48,617 nt of DNA from JBBIQH01 sp964475945. GTDB lineage: Archaea; Thermoproteota; Nitrososphaeria; Nitrososphaerales; Nitrosocaldaceae. A program made the position numbers and the translations under genes. The notes below the pieces were generated by a model that searched no databases, was not told the origin of the DNA, and saw only the letters and a list, made by a program, of their open reading frames with translations. The stretch covers positions 1 through 48,617 of the forward strand of contig CAYYYF010000009.1 in the NCBI GenBank assembly GCA_964475945.1, in the 5' to 3' direction. Shown here piece by piece: positions 34,189 through 41,481 of this stretch (positions are counted from its first letter, which is position 1; each line of letters opens with the position of its first letter).

Positions 34189-35970
34189 CTAGATGAATAG
34201 CATTGTAATAACTGATAGAGTTGTTGCTGCTATGAATACCTTGGTTATCCTTAACGATCTATCCAATGCCTTTGCATAATGCTCAAACTGCTCATAGCCC
34301 ATAACCTTAACCTCTGTAGATGAGTATGCAATCTCGTACAAGCCTATCCTAGCATTCCTATATGCACTAGTGCTCAACTCAGTAAGCATAGATGCTAGCC
34401 TCTCCTTGCTTGTTATACTACCCAATGGGAAGTAGCCTAATGGGTTCCTTGCCTTACCTGATGTAGCGTGTGTATCTGATGTGCATAATACTATATGGTA
34501 TCTAATGCTACTACTATTATTGGTTAATACTTTTCTCATCTCCTCTACTACATACTCCCTAATACTATTCAGTGCATTGTTAGCATCTACCCATGCAACA
34601 AGTAGTGCGGAGTTGTTCACATGTATTATGCATGAATATAGCCCAGCAGGACCTATATCGCTCCCGCTATTGCTATCATGCATACTACTGAATCCTACCT
34701 TGAACTCATACTGTTCCATGTATGCAAGTTGATCTAATGCATACTTGCAAGCCTCTACCATATCCATAACCTCTTCATCGCTAAGATGCTTACCCATGCT
34801 ATCATGTGCATCTACAAGCATAGCATCCTTGAACCCCTTTAACCTAGCATACTCCTCAACCTTGTATCTAACCACCATAGATATATCCTCCATACCATGC
34901 TTGGATGAGAGCATAAGCAATGCTACCCTATCAAATGCTATTGCAGTAACACTTGCATTATTAACATCCACCCTTATAGGCTCTGTGCACTTATAGCCTT
35001 TGTCAACTATAATATTATCATCAAGGGAAGAGAGATATCTTGTAACCTCATTTCTAGACGGTAGGTTCAATGAGTGGTCTGATATGCTATGGAGGGTTAC
35101 TGCATGACCATACTTTAGGTTTATATCATATGGTAGATTGCTACCACCAACAGGGTAGAATGGTCCTGGATGTACATCTGGAAGCAGTAGAAGAAGGGTT
35201 CTTGAGTTTGAATCTGAATTCAAGTTTGGGTTAGAGTTAGGGTTAGGATTTGGATCTCTGCTTCTACTATCTGCTTGTAACCTGAGCATCTTTGTACCAA
35301 CTTTACTAGTGGAAGCCCTACTCTCCATTATAACCTCCATTGCCCTAGCATCGTTATCTGTCCATGCTAAGAGATATGCCTGAAGTAGTCTGAATGTGCT
35401 ATCTACATAGGGTTTACCAGCCCTATCAGCAAATATACACCATGCAATAGCCAATACTAATATACATATACCAGATATTATAGACTCTAATAGAATGCTA
35501 TAGAGCATATTATATGCTATTACAAGGAGTATTACTACAGGGATTATTATTGCCACTATTATAGAACTCCTCAATGGGGAGCCGAATACTGAGGTGAATA
35601 TGCTTATCCTGAGCCCTATAGCAGCTGCCATACCCTCAATAAGAAGTATGTTACCTCCTATAATAGGGTATAATGCAATGCTGATAGCAAGTATTACAAA
35701 CCATACAAGCATGGCAAATGCATTTGTATGGTATACCTTGCTCATCTTTGCTACAGGGTATCTCTTAAGCAATAGGTAATCCAGTTTGAAGAGCATGTAT
35801 GTTATTGGTATTATGGTAAGGGCACGTTCAATGCTAGCAGTGCTAAGGTAAGCAATGAATGCTATGCATACAAATGCTATCGCTAGTGAGGTCTTGTAGG
35901 ATGATGGGTTTATTAATGTAAGGTAGAAGCGTCTATGTATGCTACCTACTGCATCTATGCTTGAATCCAT
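34189..35970 (-). CDS. DUF2070 membrane protein
   Basis: This large archaeal membrane protein of unknown function has an N-terminal half of six or seven hydrophobic helices (for example VWFVILAISIALYPIIGG) and a soluble half with the hallmark LLLPDVHPGPFYPVGGSNLP. VDAHDSMGKHLSDEEV follows, then a final hydrophobic helix near ITKVFIAATTLSVITMLFI. The conserved D, H and H residues suggest a metal-dependent hydrolase-like site, but no activity is established. Between the halves is a low-complexity Asn/Pro/Ser linker (DPNPNPNSNPNLNSDSNS) not typical of the family. It is six bases downstream of sec61b. Confidence 0.85.
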   Translation of the reverse strand: MDSSIDAVGSIHRRFYLTLINPSSYKTSLAIAFVCIAFIAYLSTASIERALTIIPITYMLFKLDYLLLKRYPVAKMSKVYHTNAFAMLVWFVILAISIALYPIIGGNILLIEGMAAAIGLRISIFTSVFGSPLRSSIIVAIIIPVVILLVIAYNMLYSILLESIISGICILVLAIAWCIFADRAGKPYVDSTFRLLQAYLLAWTDNDARAMEVIMESRASTSKVGTKMLRLQADSRSRDPNPNPNSNPNLNSDSNSRTLLLLLPDVHPGPFYPVGGSNLPYDINLKYGHAVTLHSISDHSLNLPSRNEVTRYLSSLDDNIIVDKGYKCTEPIRVDVNNASVTAIAFDRVALLMLSSKHGMEDISMVVRYKVEEYARLKGFKDAMLVDAHDSMGKHLSDEEVMDMVEACKYALDQLAYMEQYEFKVGFSSMHDSNSGSDIGPAGLYSCIIHVNNSALLVAWVDANNALNSIREYVVEEMRKVLTNNSSSIRYHIVLCTSDTHATSGKARNPLGYFPLGSITSKERLASMLTELSTSAYRNARIGLYEIAYSSTEVKVMGYEQFEHYAKALDRSLRITKVFIAATTLSVITMLFI

Positions 35971-35976
35971 GTAAGG

Positions 35977-36147
35977 CTAAGGGAATAGTATCTTTATAAG
36001 TATTGATACACCTATTAACGCCGCCGATGCAATGAATACTATCTCTGGTCTTATCTTTACCCCTTTGGTCTCATCTTCAAAGAACCTAAGTAATCCTGCA
36101 CTAGATGCTGGTAGCGGGGCTGACTTCTTACCCTTCCTAGAGCTCAT
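35977..36147 (-). CDS. secG: Preprotein translocase subunit Sec61beta (SecG)
   Basis: This short gene encodes 56 residues: MSSRKGKKSAPLPASSAGLL, then RFFEDETKGVKIRPE, then a single membrane helix IVFIASAALIGVSILIKILF. The cytoplasmic tail, the AGLLRFF(E/D)E and KIRPE motifs and the C-terminal helix are diagnostic of archaeal Sec61beta, the small partner of SecY and SecE. It lies between the p27-like zinc gene and DUF2070, all on the minus strand. The codon frame is clean from ATG 36147 to TAG. Confidence 0.9.
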   Translation of the reverse strand: MSSRKGKKSAPLPASSAGLLRFFEDETKGVKIRPEIVFIASAALIGVSILIKILFP

Positions 36148-36200
36148 ACAATAGGTTAGTGTAAGTGATATATATTTTTATTATAGAATCTGGTATGTAT

Positions 36201-36596
36201 CTATTTATCATAACTATCCCTAACCTCTCCTTTAACCTCTTCCTTTACTTCTACTTCCTTCTTACTATCCTTTGCCTTCTCATCATTCTTACTTATCTTT
36301 GCTAGTATATCAAGGTAGTATATTAGCAGTTTAGCCATATCTATCTGCCTTGTAATATCGCTCTCACTCCTTAATGTGCTGCTTATCTCATTAACCTTCT
36401 CCACTATTATCCCTTCTAGATTGCTTAATGATACACCCTTGCCCTCATCTAGCACTCTCTCATTACCACAGTTTATGCATATCAACCTACCTTGGTATCT
36501 TACTTGAACACCATTGCACCTTATACACGCATCCTTAACCAAGGTTCCTCCCCTCCTAAGCATCTCTGCAGCACCCTTTACACTTACACTGCTCAT
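36201..36596 (-). CDS. Sjogren/scleroderma autoantigen p27-like zinc protein (UPF0148)
   Basis: The start AEMLRRGGTLVKDACIRCNG, then the zinc ribbon ACIRCNGVQVRYQGRLICIN-C with two CxxC pairs (CIRC, CINC), matches the autoantigen p27/SSSCA1 family found in archaea and eukaryotes. The remainder is a helical region with a charged Lys/Glu tail. The cellular role is not established. It reads away from aIF1 across a 91-base spacer and leads toward sec61b and DUF2070. Confidence 0.85.
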   Translation of the reverse strand: MSSVSVKGAAEMLRRGGTLVKDACIRCNGVQVRYQGRLICINCGNERVLDEGKGVSLSNLEGIIVEKVNEISSTLRSESDITRQIDMAKLLIYYLDILAKISKNDEKAKDSKKEVEVKEEVKGEVRDSYDK

Positions 36597-36687
36597 AAGG
36601 TAATGTGGTGAGGAGTTAAATAAAAAGGAAACTAGACCAATCTATAGCAAGGCTTAATAATAAGTTCTAAATAATCTCTACTATAAG

Positions 36688-36993
36688 ATGCCTGTTATAT
36701 GTAAGAAGTGTGGGCTGCCAGAGGATCTATGTGCATGTGGAGAGTTAGAGAGGGAAGAGAGTAAGATAGTTATCAGGTTAGAGAAGAGAAGGTTCAACAA
36801 GGATACTACCATGATAGAGGGTATAGGGCATACAGGGGATCTAGATAAGATAGTCAAGTACCTTAAGAGCAGACTTGCATGTGGAGGTACAACAAAGGAT
36901 GGTTACATACTCTTGCAGGGAGACCATAGAGAGCAGGCTAAGAAGTACCTAGTAGAGCTTGGCTTTAATGAGTCATCTATTGAGGTGCATTAG
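36688..36993 (+). CDS. sui1: Translation initiation factor aIF1 (SUI1)
   Basis: This homologue of eIF1 controls start-codon fidelity on the small subunit. The 101-aa protein carries an N-terminal zinc-like cluster CKKCGLPEDLCACG, typical of archaeal SUI1. The SUI1 fold follows with IVIRLEKRRFNKDTTMIEG, then CGGTTKDGYILLQGDHR and a helix ending VELGF. The length is standard. It diverges from the p27-like gene and is followed 19 bases later by the CPBP protease. Confidence 0.95.
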   Translation: MPVICKKCGLPEDLCACGELEREESKIVIRLEKRRFNKDTTMIEGIGHTGDLDKIVKYLKSRLACGGTTKDGYILLQGDHREQAKKYLVELGFNESSIEVH

Positions 36994-37012
36994 CAGATCT
37001 CATGCAAGTGAT

Positions 37013-37906
37013 ATGCATGTGAATAGATTATGGGTAATGCTCTTAAGATTTAATATAGTAACTATACTTGCTATAGTAGTGTTAATGTTGCTCTCATTAC
37101 CTTTAGGTATCTATATATTAAGTAATTCTATTATTACTACTGCTATAGGCTACTTCATAGTATCATGCATCTATATCATACTCTTTGGCATGCTTATGCT
37201 AAAGGAAGATAATATAGCAAGGGTATCATCTGATATAATCAGGGGTGGTAAGAGCAGTTACACTTGCATTATGGATAGGAATCTGCTTATGATAACAGTT
37301 ACATGGTTCTCCATACTCTTACTTGCATCATGGGGTATAGATGCCTTGCAGAGTACATTTGGTATATCAATGGGCTCTTTACGGTATGATAACTATATAA
37401 CATACCTTATAGATGCAAGTATAGCACCACTTAAGGAAGAGCTTGCATTTAGGGTTATTCTTATAGGCTTGCCACTTTACCTACTCTCTAAGCGTAATAC
37501 ATCACTAGCATATACACTCTGGAATCCTTACAACAGGATAGATACTAAGAACACTATAGTAGCAATAACCATAGTTGCAAGTGCACTCTTATTTGCCATA
37601 TCACATGTACTCTTCTCTACATGGAGCTACGGTAAGATATCACAGGCTATGCTGGGCGGGCTTATACTAGGCTGGCTATACTATAGGTATGGTTTACATA
37701 CAGCAATTATACTGCATTGGGCTGTGAACTCTATGCTACTAACATACACGCTCTTCCCATCTATAGGTAGTAATGCTATTGGCAACATTACATACATAAT
37801 AGAACCCTTAATCATTATTAATGCCATACTTGCTATAGCACTAATATTAAGAGATAAATTAAGCAAGTGGTTTAAATTTATAATTAACATTGTTTTTAAG
37901 GGTTAA
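37013..37906 (+). CDS. CPBP-family intramembrane metalloprotease (CAAX-like)
   Basis: The polytopic membrane protein has about eight hydrophobic helices. The Abi/CPBP motifs are visible: EELAFRV (EExxxR), a helix with AISHVLFS (His), and HWAVNSM (HxxxN). These define a glutamate/histidine intramembrane protease related to Rce1; in prokaryotes most have unknown targets. From ATG 37013 it is 297 aa; an ORF opening at 36959 overlaps aIF1 and looks like read-through. It may be co-transcribed with aIF1 and with the downstream dcd-like gene, which has its own Shine-Dalgarno. Confidence 0.82.
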   Translation: MHVNRLWVMLLRFNIVTILAIVVLMLLSLPLGIYILSNSIITTAIGYFIVSCIYIILFGMLMLKEDNIARVSSDIIRGGKSSYTCIMDRNLLMITVTWFSILLLASWGIDALQSTFGISMGSLRYDNYITYLIDASIAPLKEELAFRVILIGLPLYLLSKRNTSLAYTLWNPYNRIDTKNTIVAITIVASALLFAISHVLFSTWSYGKISQAMLGGLILGWLYYRYGLHTAIILHWAVNSMLLTYTLFPSIGSNAIGNITYIIEPLIIINAILAIALILRDKLSKWFKFIINIVFKG

Positions 37907-37912
37907 GGAGGT
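37907..37912 (+). promoter_or_regulatory. Shine-Dalgarno of the dcd-like gene
   Basis: GGAGGT lies eight bases before the ATG at 37921 and right after the CPBP stop. Most starts in this window lack such a site, so it marks internal initiation within a transcript. Confidence 0.6.
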
Positions 37913-37920
37913 AGTTTAGC

Positions 37921-38454
37921 ATGGCTGTACTAGGCAAGAGCGAGTTACTCAAGATAATAGAGCACTACAAATGTATATACCCCTTTAACTATAGTCTATT
38001 GGATGGAGATGGATATATCCTTACAGTAAGGAATGATGTAACCTTGAATTATTTAGAGCATAGGAATGTTGTAAGTCATGAGGTAATCTTTACCCCTCCT
38101 AACTATGTTGCTCACCTAACTGCAAAGAGCAAATATGGCAGGCTAGGCTTATCATTCTTGAATGCTGCTAAAGTACACTCAGGATTCATAGGCAGGATAG
38201 TCTTGGAGGTAGTTAACCTTAACAACAATAGAGAACCTATAACAATAAAGAAAGGGGATCCATTTATGCATATAGAGTTCATAGAGCGTATAGGGGAGCC
38301 TGCACCTTACGATGGTGAGTATCAGTTCCAGTATATGGATGATGAGGAGATAAGCATGTATATGCGCATTATAAGTAAGGAGTTCAGTAGCATCTTCAAT
38401 ATTAAAAGGCTTGAGTATATAGCAGCAAATAGAGTGACCTCCTCCCCGCCCTAA
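37921..38454 (+). CDS. dCTP deaminase / dUTPase-family protein
   Basis: This trimeric enzyme family makes dUMP or dUTP precursors and limits uracil in DNA. The motifs AHLTAKSKYGRLGLSFLNAA, HSGFIGRIVLEVVN (with the catalytic-type Glu) and KKGDPFMHIEFIER are in family order. Whether it deaminates dCTP, hydrolyses dUTP or both cannot be decided; some archaeal Dcd are bifunctional. The last seven residues (RVTSSPP) and the stop codon are encoded by the end hairpin of the adjacent IS605-family element, so the original C-terminus was replaced, perhaps with loss of the lid. Confidence 0.8.
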   Translation: MAVLGKSELLKIIEHYKCIYPFNYSLLDGDGYILTVRNDVTLNYLEHRNVVSHEVIFTPPNYVAHLTAKSKYGRLGLSFLNAAKVHSGFIGRIVLEVVNLNNNREPITIKKGDPFMHIEFIERIGEPAPYDGEYQFQYMDDEEISMYMRIISKEFSSIFNIKRLEYIAANRVTSSPP

Positions 38455-38640
38455 AGGACGAGGGTTCCCTTAGGGCGGTTCATAGGTATATGGTTTACCG
38501 CCTTCATTTTCACCACTTCATAGCTAGTGGGCTTTAACATCCACCCCGCTCCATTCGTCCAGCGGTAGACCAAAGGCTGGGTCTTCAGCCACCTTACCCC
38601 TATCCCTCTGGTTGAGGAGCACTCACTCCACCCTCCTCGG
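38435..38640 (-). ncRNA. Candidate omega-RNA at the tnpB 3' end
   Basis: In studied TnpB systems the guide RNA is cut from the 3' end of the tnpB transcript and ends at the element right end, with the guide taken from the flank. The equivalent region here is GC-richer than its surroundings, contains the CCGCCCTAA/TTAGGGCGG hairpin and other stems, and overlaps a spurious 91-codon frame. The presumed guide would start below 38435, in dcd coding sequence. This is inference from family knowledge. Confidence 0.45.
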
Positions 38641-39787
38641 GACTCGGGGATATGTAATGTAATGTAATGTGTATGTTTATCGTCCCGTTTAGGTCTGCGT
38701 TTATTACCCTCCCTATGTGGGGACACTTGTATAACCCTCTAAAGATACGCCCGTTATGGCCGTTATGGCCGTTATGGGCTTCCCCACACAGGGAGCACCT
38801 CACGGAAGTATATGCTTCATCAACTGGTATCATCTTAATACCGTACTCCTCAGCTATCTCTTGAAGCCTCTTGATAACATAATTGTAGTTCCAGAAGTTT
38901 ACTGTTAGTTTGTTACCGTGGTGCTTCGCTATTTCCTTAGGGTAACCAACTTTGATCATAGAGACCCCCTTCTCGTAAGCCACCTTTACGATCTTCCTTA
39001 CCATGGAGTTCAGCACATGCTTTAGAAACCTCCTCCTCTTAAGGTACAAAGCCCTTAGTCTTTTACTCCTTGCTTGTTTATGAAATTGAAATGATAGCCT
39101 CTTCTGCGTAATGGTAATCTCTCTTGAGTAGCCCTCATACAGAGATAACACAGTGCCACCCTTAAATAGTAGCCAAGTCCCATCCTTAAACGCCACAGTG
39201 GCAAGGTTAACTATACCTAAATCCACTCCTGCAACCACGTTCCCTTTAGGCTTAGTGTTAAGCTCAACCTCAACAGGAATTGAGGCATACCAGTGAAGCC
39301 CATCATAGAATATCTCTAGCCTTCCCTGCTTCCCCCTCCACTTCAACCTACCTTTGAACTTAAGCCTTAGATTGAAGTCCTTCAAGAGAATAGTTCTTGC
39401 CTCTTCATCTACTGTGTAACGGTCGTTCCTCACTAGGATCATTAACTTATACTCGCCATGCTTGTCCTTCCAGTACCATGACAGTCTTGGCTTAAACCAC
39501 CTAGGTAGTTTTCCCTCTCTCTTTTGCTTAATTAAGGAAAAGAAGGAACGCCAAGCCTCAGCGTTCTTCCTACAGATCTGTGATGCGTTCACCTTCAAGT
39601 ATTGCTTATATTTAGCATAGACAGCCCTCTCAGTCCTGTTGAAGTCAACCTTCTTCCCCTCTTTGAACTGTTGCATCCTCAACCAGTTAACTTCGTTCCA
39701 GCACTTTGCAGTCCATAGTGCTATTTCCCTCAACTTCCCCTCTACGTCCCTCCCTACCACTAGCCTAACTATGTTACTCCTCTTCAC
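38600..39787 (-). CDS. tnpB: TnpB (IS605 OrfB) RNA-guided nuclease homologue
   Basis: This is a 395-aa TnpB with N-terminal wedge-like region and RuvC-I AGVDLGIVNLA (Asp present). The RuvC-II position reads MIKVGYPKEIA, where the usual Glu is missing. The zinc ribbon has CSLC but the second pair is CPHIG, with one Cys lost. RuvC-III is INADLNGTINI with its Asp. Between the zinc knuckles lies HNGHNGHNG from a 9-base tandem repeat. The start is GTG at 39787 (reads KRSNIVRLVVGRD). Some TnpB groups carry a relocated acidic residue; VDEAYTS could supply one. Nuclease activity is therefore uncertain, but the frame is intact. Confidence 0.88.
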   Translation of the reverse strand: MKRSNIVRLVVGRDVEGKLREIALWTAKCWNEVNWLRMQQFKEGKKVDFNRTERAVYAKYKQYLKVNASQICRKNAEAWRSFFSLIKQKREGKLPRWFKPRLSWYWKDKHGEYKLMILVRNDRYTVDEEARTILLKDFNLRLKFKGRLKWRGKQGRLEIFYDGLHWYASIPVEVELNTKPKGNVVAGVDLGIVNLATVAFKDGTWLLFKGGTVLSLYEGYSREITITQKRLSFQFHKQARSKRLRALYLKRRRFLKHVLNSMVRKIVKVAYEKGVSMIKVGYPKEIAKHHGNKLTVNFWNYNYVIKRLQEIAEEYGIKMIPVDEAYTSVRCSLCGEAHNGHNGHNGRIFRGLYKCPHIGRVINADLNGTINIHITLHYISPSPEEGGVSAPQPEG

Positions 39788-39933
39788 CTTCCCTCGCCCA
39801 CTGCTCCTCTATGTCATTTAAATGAATATTCTCTATATTCTAATTATTTTGTATAGTAAATCTAATTAGTATGCTTAATTTTAGCAAGTAGTATGCAATC
39901 GTATAATATTATGTAACGTGCAGATGATGAATA

Positions 39934-40521
39934 ATGTATTTAAGAGGCAAGATACTCTTAGAGTATATGGATAAGGGCGTTGATGCTAACTACAAGAGAT
40001 CTACCCTAACGCATAATAACATAGTAAAGGTTGTTTCTATAATACAGAAGGCACTAGGCACTGGCAAGGCTAATGCAACAGAGATCAAGTCTGTAAGTAG
40101 GTATGTAACATACTCTATAAGCAGTGGGGCTAATACCTGTATTAAGTATATAGATGGTATGATTGCACGTAACTCTAAGAGCAAGAGATCAAGGGTTAAG
40201 GAGCATTATAATAATATAATACTACATAATATAAAGGATAGGTTGAATAATATGCTTGTAGAGTTAACCAGCAGCATACCAAAGAGTTATGAATCATTGA
40301 TACTTCCTAATGGGCATATAGATAAGGTTATTCTTAACGAGTTGATCAAGATAGATAATGAGATAGCCTATAACCTAAAGATACTAAGCGATTACTTGGT
40401 AGATAATAAGAGGAGTGCAGTTAATGATAGTTGTATAGAGGAGATCTCATCACTACTCTCTGAGATAGAATTATGTGTAGATGAGAGGAAGAATGTATGT
40501 AAAAGAATGTATGTAAAATAA
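39934..40521 (+). CDS. Hypothetical all-helical protein
   Basis: I do not recognise this 195-aa protein. It is predicted helical, Lys-, Asn- and Ile-rich, without membrane segments or signal peptide. There is a regular spacing of hydrophobics in NIVKVVSIIQKALGTGKANA and NELIKIDNEIAYNLKILSDY that suggests coiled-coil packing. A basic patch NSKSKRSRVKEHYNN could bind nucleic acid, but that is speculation. A GTATAATATT box sits about 28 bases before the ATG. It lies alone between the tnpB element and a convergent PepSY gene. Confidence 0.6.
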   Translation: MYLRGKILLEYMDKGVDANYKRSTLTHNNIVKVVSIIQKALGTGKANATEIKSVSRYVTYSISSGANTCIKYIDGMIARNSKSKRSRVKEHYNNIILHNIKDRLNNMLVELTSSIPKSYESLILPNGHIDKVILNELIKIDNEIAYNLKILSDYLVDNKRSAVNDSCIEEISSLLSEIELCVDERKNVCKRMYVK

Positions 40522-40597
40522 TAAAATAATAAAATAAATAATAATATTATATCTATCAAGCCATTTCTACTTATCTAGGCTCCTACGCTCTCCTTAT

Positions 40598-40610
40598 CCC
40601 TTAGTTAGGG
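40598..40610 (+). terminator. Hairpin between convergent genes
   Basis: CCCTTAGTTAGGG forms a short stem followed after a few bases by CTTCCTCTTTTTCT. It lies between the stop of the hypothetical gene at 40521 and the convergent PepSY stop at 40623. Its minus-strand reading (GAAGCCCTAACTAAGGGATAAGGAG) also vaguely resembles an IS605 end, so it could be a relic. Confidence 0.35.
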
Positions 40611-40622
40611 CTTCCTCTTTTT

Positions 40623-41297
40623 CTACTCCTTGTAATCATCATCCCAGCCCCACGGCTTGTCATAACCGTAATAGTAACCGTAGCCTCTCTTCCCTACCAA
40701 CTCCATTACATCTATAACATTACCATCACTTGCATTTACATTAACCCTGTAGAACTTACCACCAGAGTCCTTCACCAAGAATGAGTATACTGGATTACTA
40801 CTACCATTCTTCATTCTTACCTTCATTACATTCAGACTACCAGAGTCTACTGTACCATTGCTTACCTTCTTAGAGGCTATATCTGCCGCCTCTGACATTC
40901 TTATTACATCTAGATTGCTATACCTACTTGACCTGAAGGCAGTAGGCTCTGAACTGTATAGTATTGAGCCATTACCTACATCAACTATCATCCTCTGCCT
41001 TGTATTATCCACTGGATTTATAACATCAAATACATATACTAGGTAACCTTGCATCACAGAGAATCTACCGTTTAATACTATACCATTACCGATGCTATTC
41101 TCTACGGTCTTTGCTGCATCCATGAAAGATACCTTCCTATTCTCTCTTATGAAATCCTCTATAGCCTTTGCAAGGTTAGCAGAGCCTGTTATGCTAACGT
41201 TACTGCTATACTTCAGTGCCTCAGTATATATAAGAGGTGAGAGCGCTATTACTGCAACTATTGCACCAATCACTAATGCTAATTTGCTTCTACTCAT
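40623..41297 (-). CDS. Exported PepSY-domain protein
   Basis: A signal peptide or N-terminal anchor (KLALVIGAIVAVIALSPLIY) precedes two PepSY-like repeats. Repeat one holds YLVYVFDVINPVDNTRQRMI then VDVGNGSILYSS; repeat two holds NPVYSFLVKDSGGKFYRVNV then NASDGNVIDVMEL. The pattern Y-x-(F/V)-x-V ... VD-x-x-(G/S)-G-x-(V/I)-(I/L) is the PepSY signature. The tail is Gly/Tyr/Asp-rich (RGYGYYYGYDKPWGWDDD). PepSY proteins outside the cell may inhibit proteases or bind metals; no function is shown here. It diverges from tRNA-Pro over a shared AT-rich region. Confidence 0.78.
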   Translation of the reverse strand: MSRSKLALVIGAIVAVIALSPLIYTEALKYSSNVSITGSANLAKAIEDFIRENRKVSFMDAAKTVENSIGNGIVLNGRFSVMQGYLVYVFDVINPVDNTRQRMIVDVGNGSILYSSEPTAFRSSRYSNLDVIRMSEAADIASKKVSNGTVDSGSLNVMKVRMKNGSSNPVYSFLVKDSGGKFYRVNVNASDGNVIDVMELVGKRGYGYYYGYDKPWGWDDDYKE

Positions 41298-41315
41298 AAT
41301 ATAGGAATGGTTGCT

Positions 41316-41330
41316 TAATTAAATAAATAT
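41316..41330. promoter_or_regulatory. Shared TATA region, PepSY gene / tRNA-Pro
   Basis: TAATTAAATAAATAT is centred about 26 bases from the PepSY ATG (41297, leftward) and about 30 before the tRNA 5' end (41354, rightward). One AT block could therefore place TBP for both transcripts. Confidence 0.5.
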
Positions 41331-41353
41331 TGATTAACATTGTTAACTATGAT

Positions 41354-41441
41354 GGGGGTGTAGTTTAGCTTGGTAGAACTCCAGTCTCGGGCACTGGAGG
41401 TCGTGGGTTCAAGATCATGCATGAGAGTCCCACCACCCCCA
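41354..41441 (+). tRNA. tRNA-Pro (CGG) with a 14-base insertion in the T loop
   Basis: The cloverleaf is complete: acceptor GGGGGTG pairs with CACCCCC (discriminator A, 41441), D stem GTTT/GAAC, and anticodon stem CCAGT/ACTGG with loop CTCGGGC, so the anticodon is CGG (proline). The variable loop is AGGTC and the T stem GTGGG/CCCAC. The T loop should be seven bases (TTCAAGT), but 14 extra bases lie in it (ATCATGCATGAGAG at 41414-41427, or a register shifted by one to three bases). Removing them gives a normal 74-base tRNA. Such T-loop introns at about position 59/60 are known in archaea. The 3' CCA is not encoded. Confidence 0.88.
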
Positions 41442-41481
41442 TCCATAGTTAAGATATAATAATTTGTAATGGAGTTACCCT

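Larger units (their letters stand above)
38435..39835 (-). mobile_element. IS605-family tnpB-only element (IS1341-like)
   Basis: The element has a single tnpB on the minus strand and no tnpA. Its right end is a strong hairpin, CCGCCCTAA at 38446-38454 pairing with TTAGGGCGG at 38470-38478, and ends GGGAGGAGGTCAC in the minus reading, close to other archaeal tnpB element ends. The left end is less certain; a palindrome TCATTTAAATGA near 39814-39826 may belong to it. The right end lies within the 3' end of the dcd-like gene. Movement would need a TnpA supplied elsewhere. Confidence 0.75.

Noticed and set aside
35215..35275. Telomere-like GGGTTA repeats as a chromosome-end signal
   Set aside because: The repeats lie in an intact coding frame and the flanks continue normally; archaeal chromosomes of this group are circular.
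38548..38600. tRNA-like string GTCCAGCGGTAGACC and GGCTGGGTCTTCAGCC
   Set aside because: No acceptor stem or T arm can be built; it belongs to the structured end of the IS element.
38451..38726. 91-codon minus-strand frame at the element end
   Set aside because: It covers the structured right-end region and overlaps tnpB in another frame; better read as noncoding RNA sequence.
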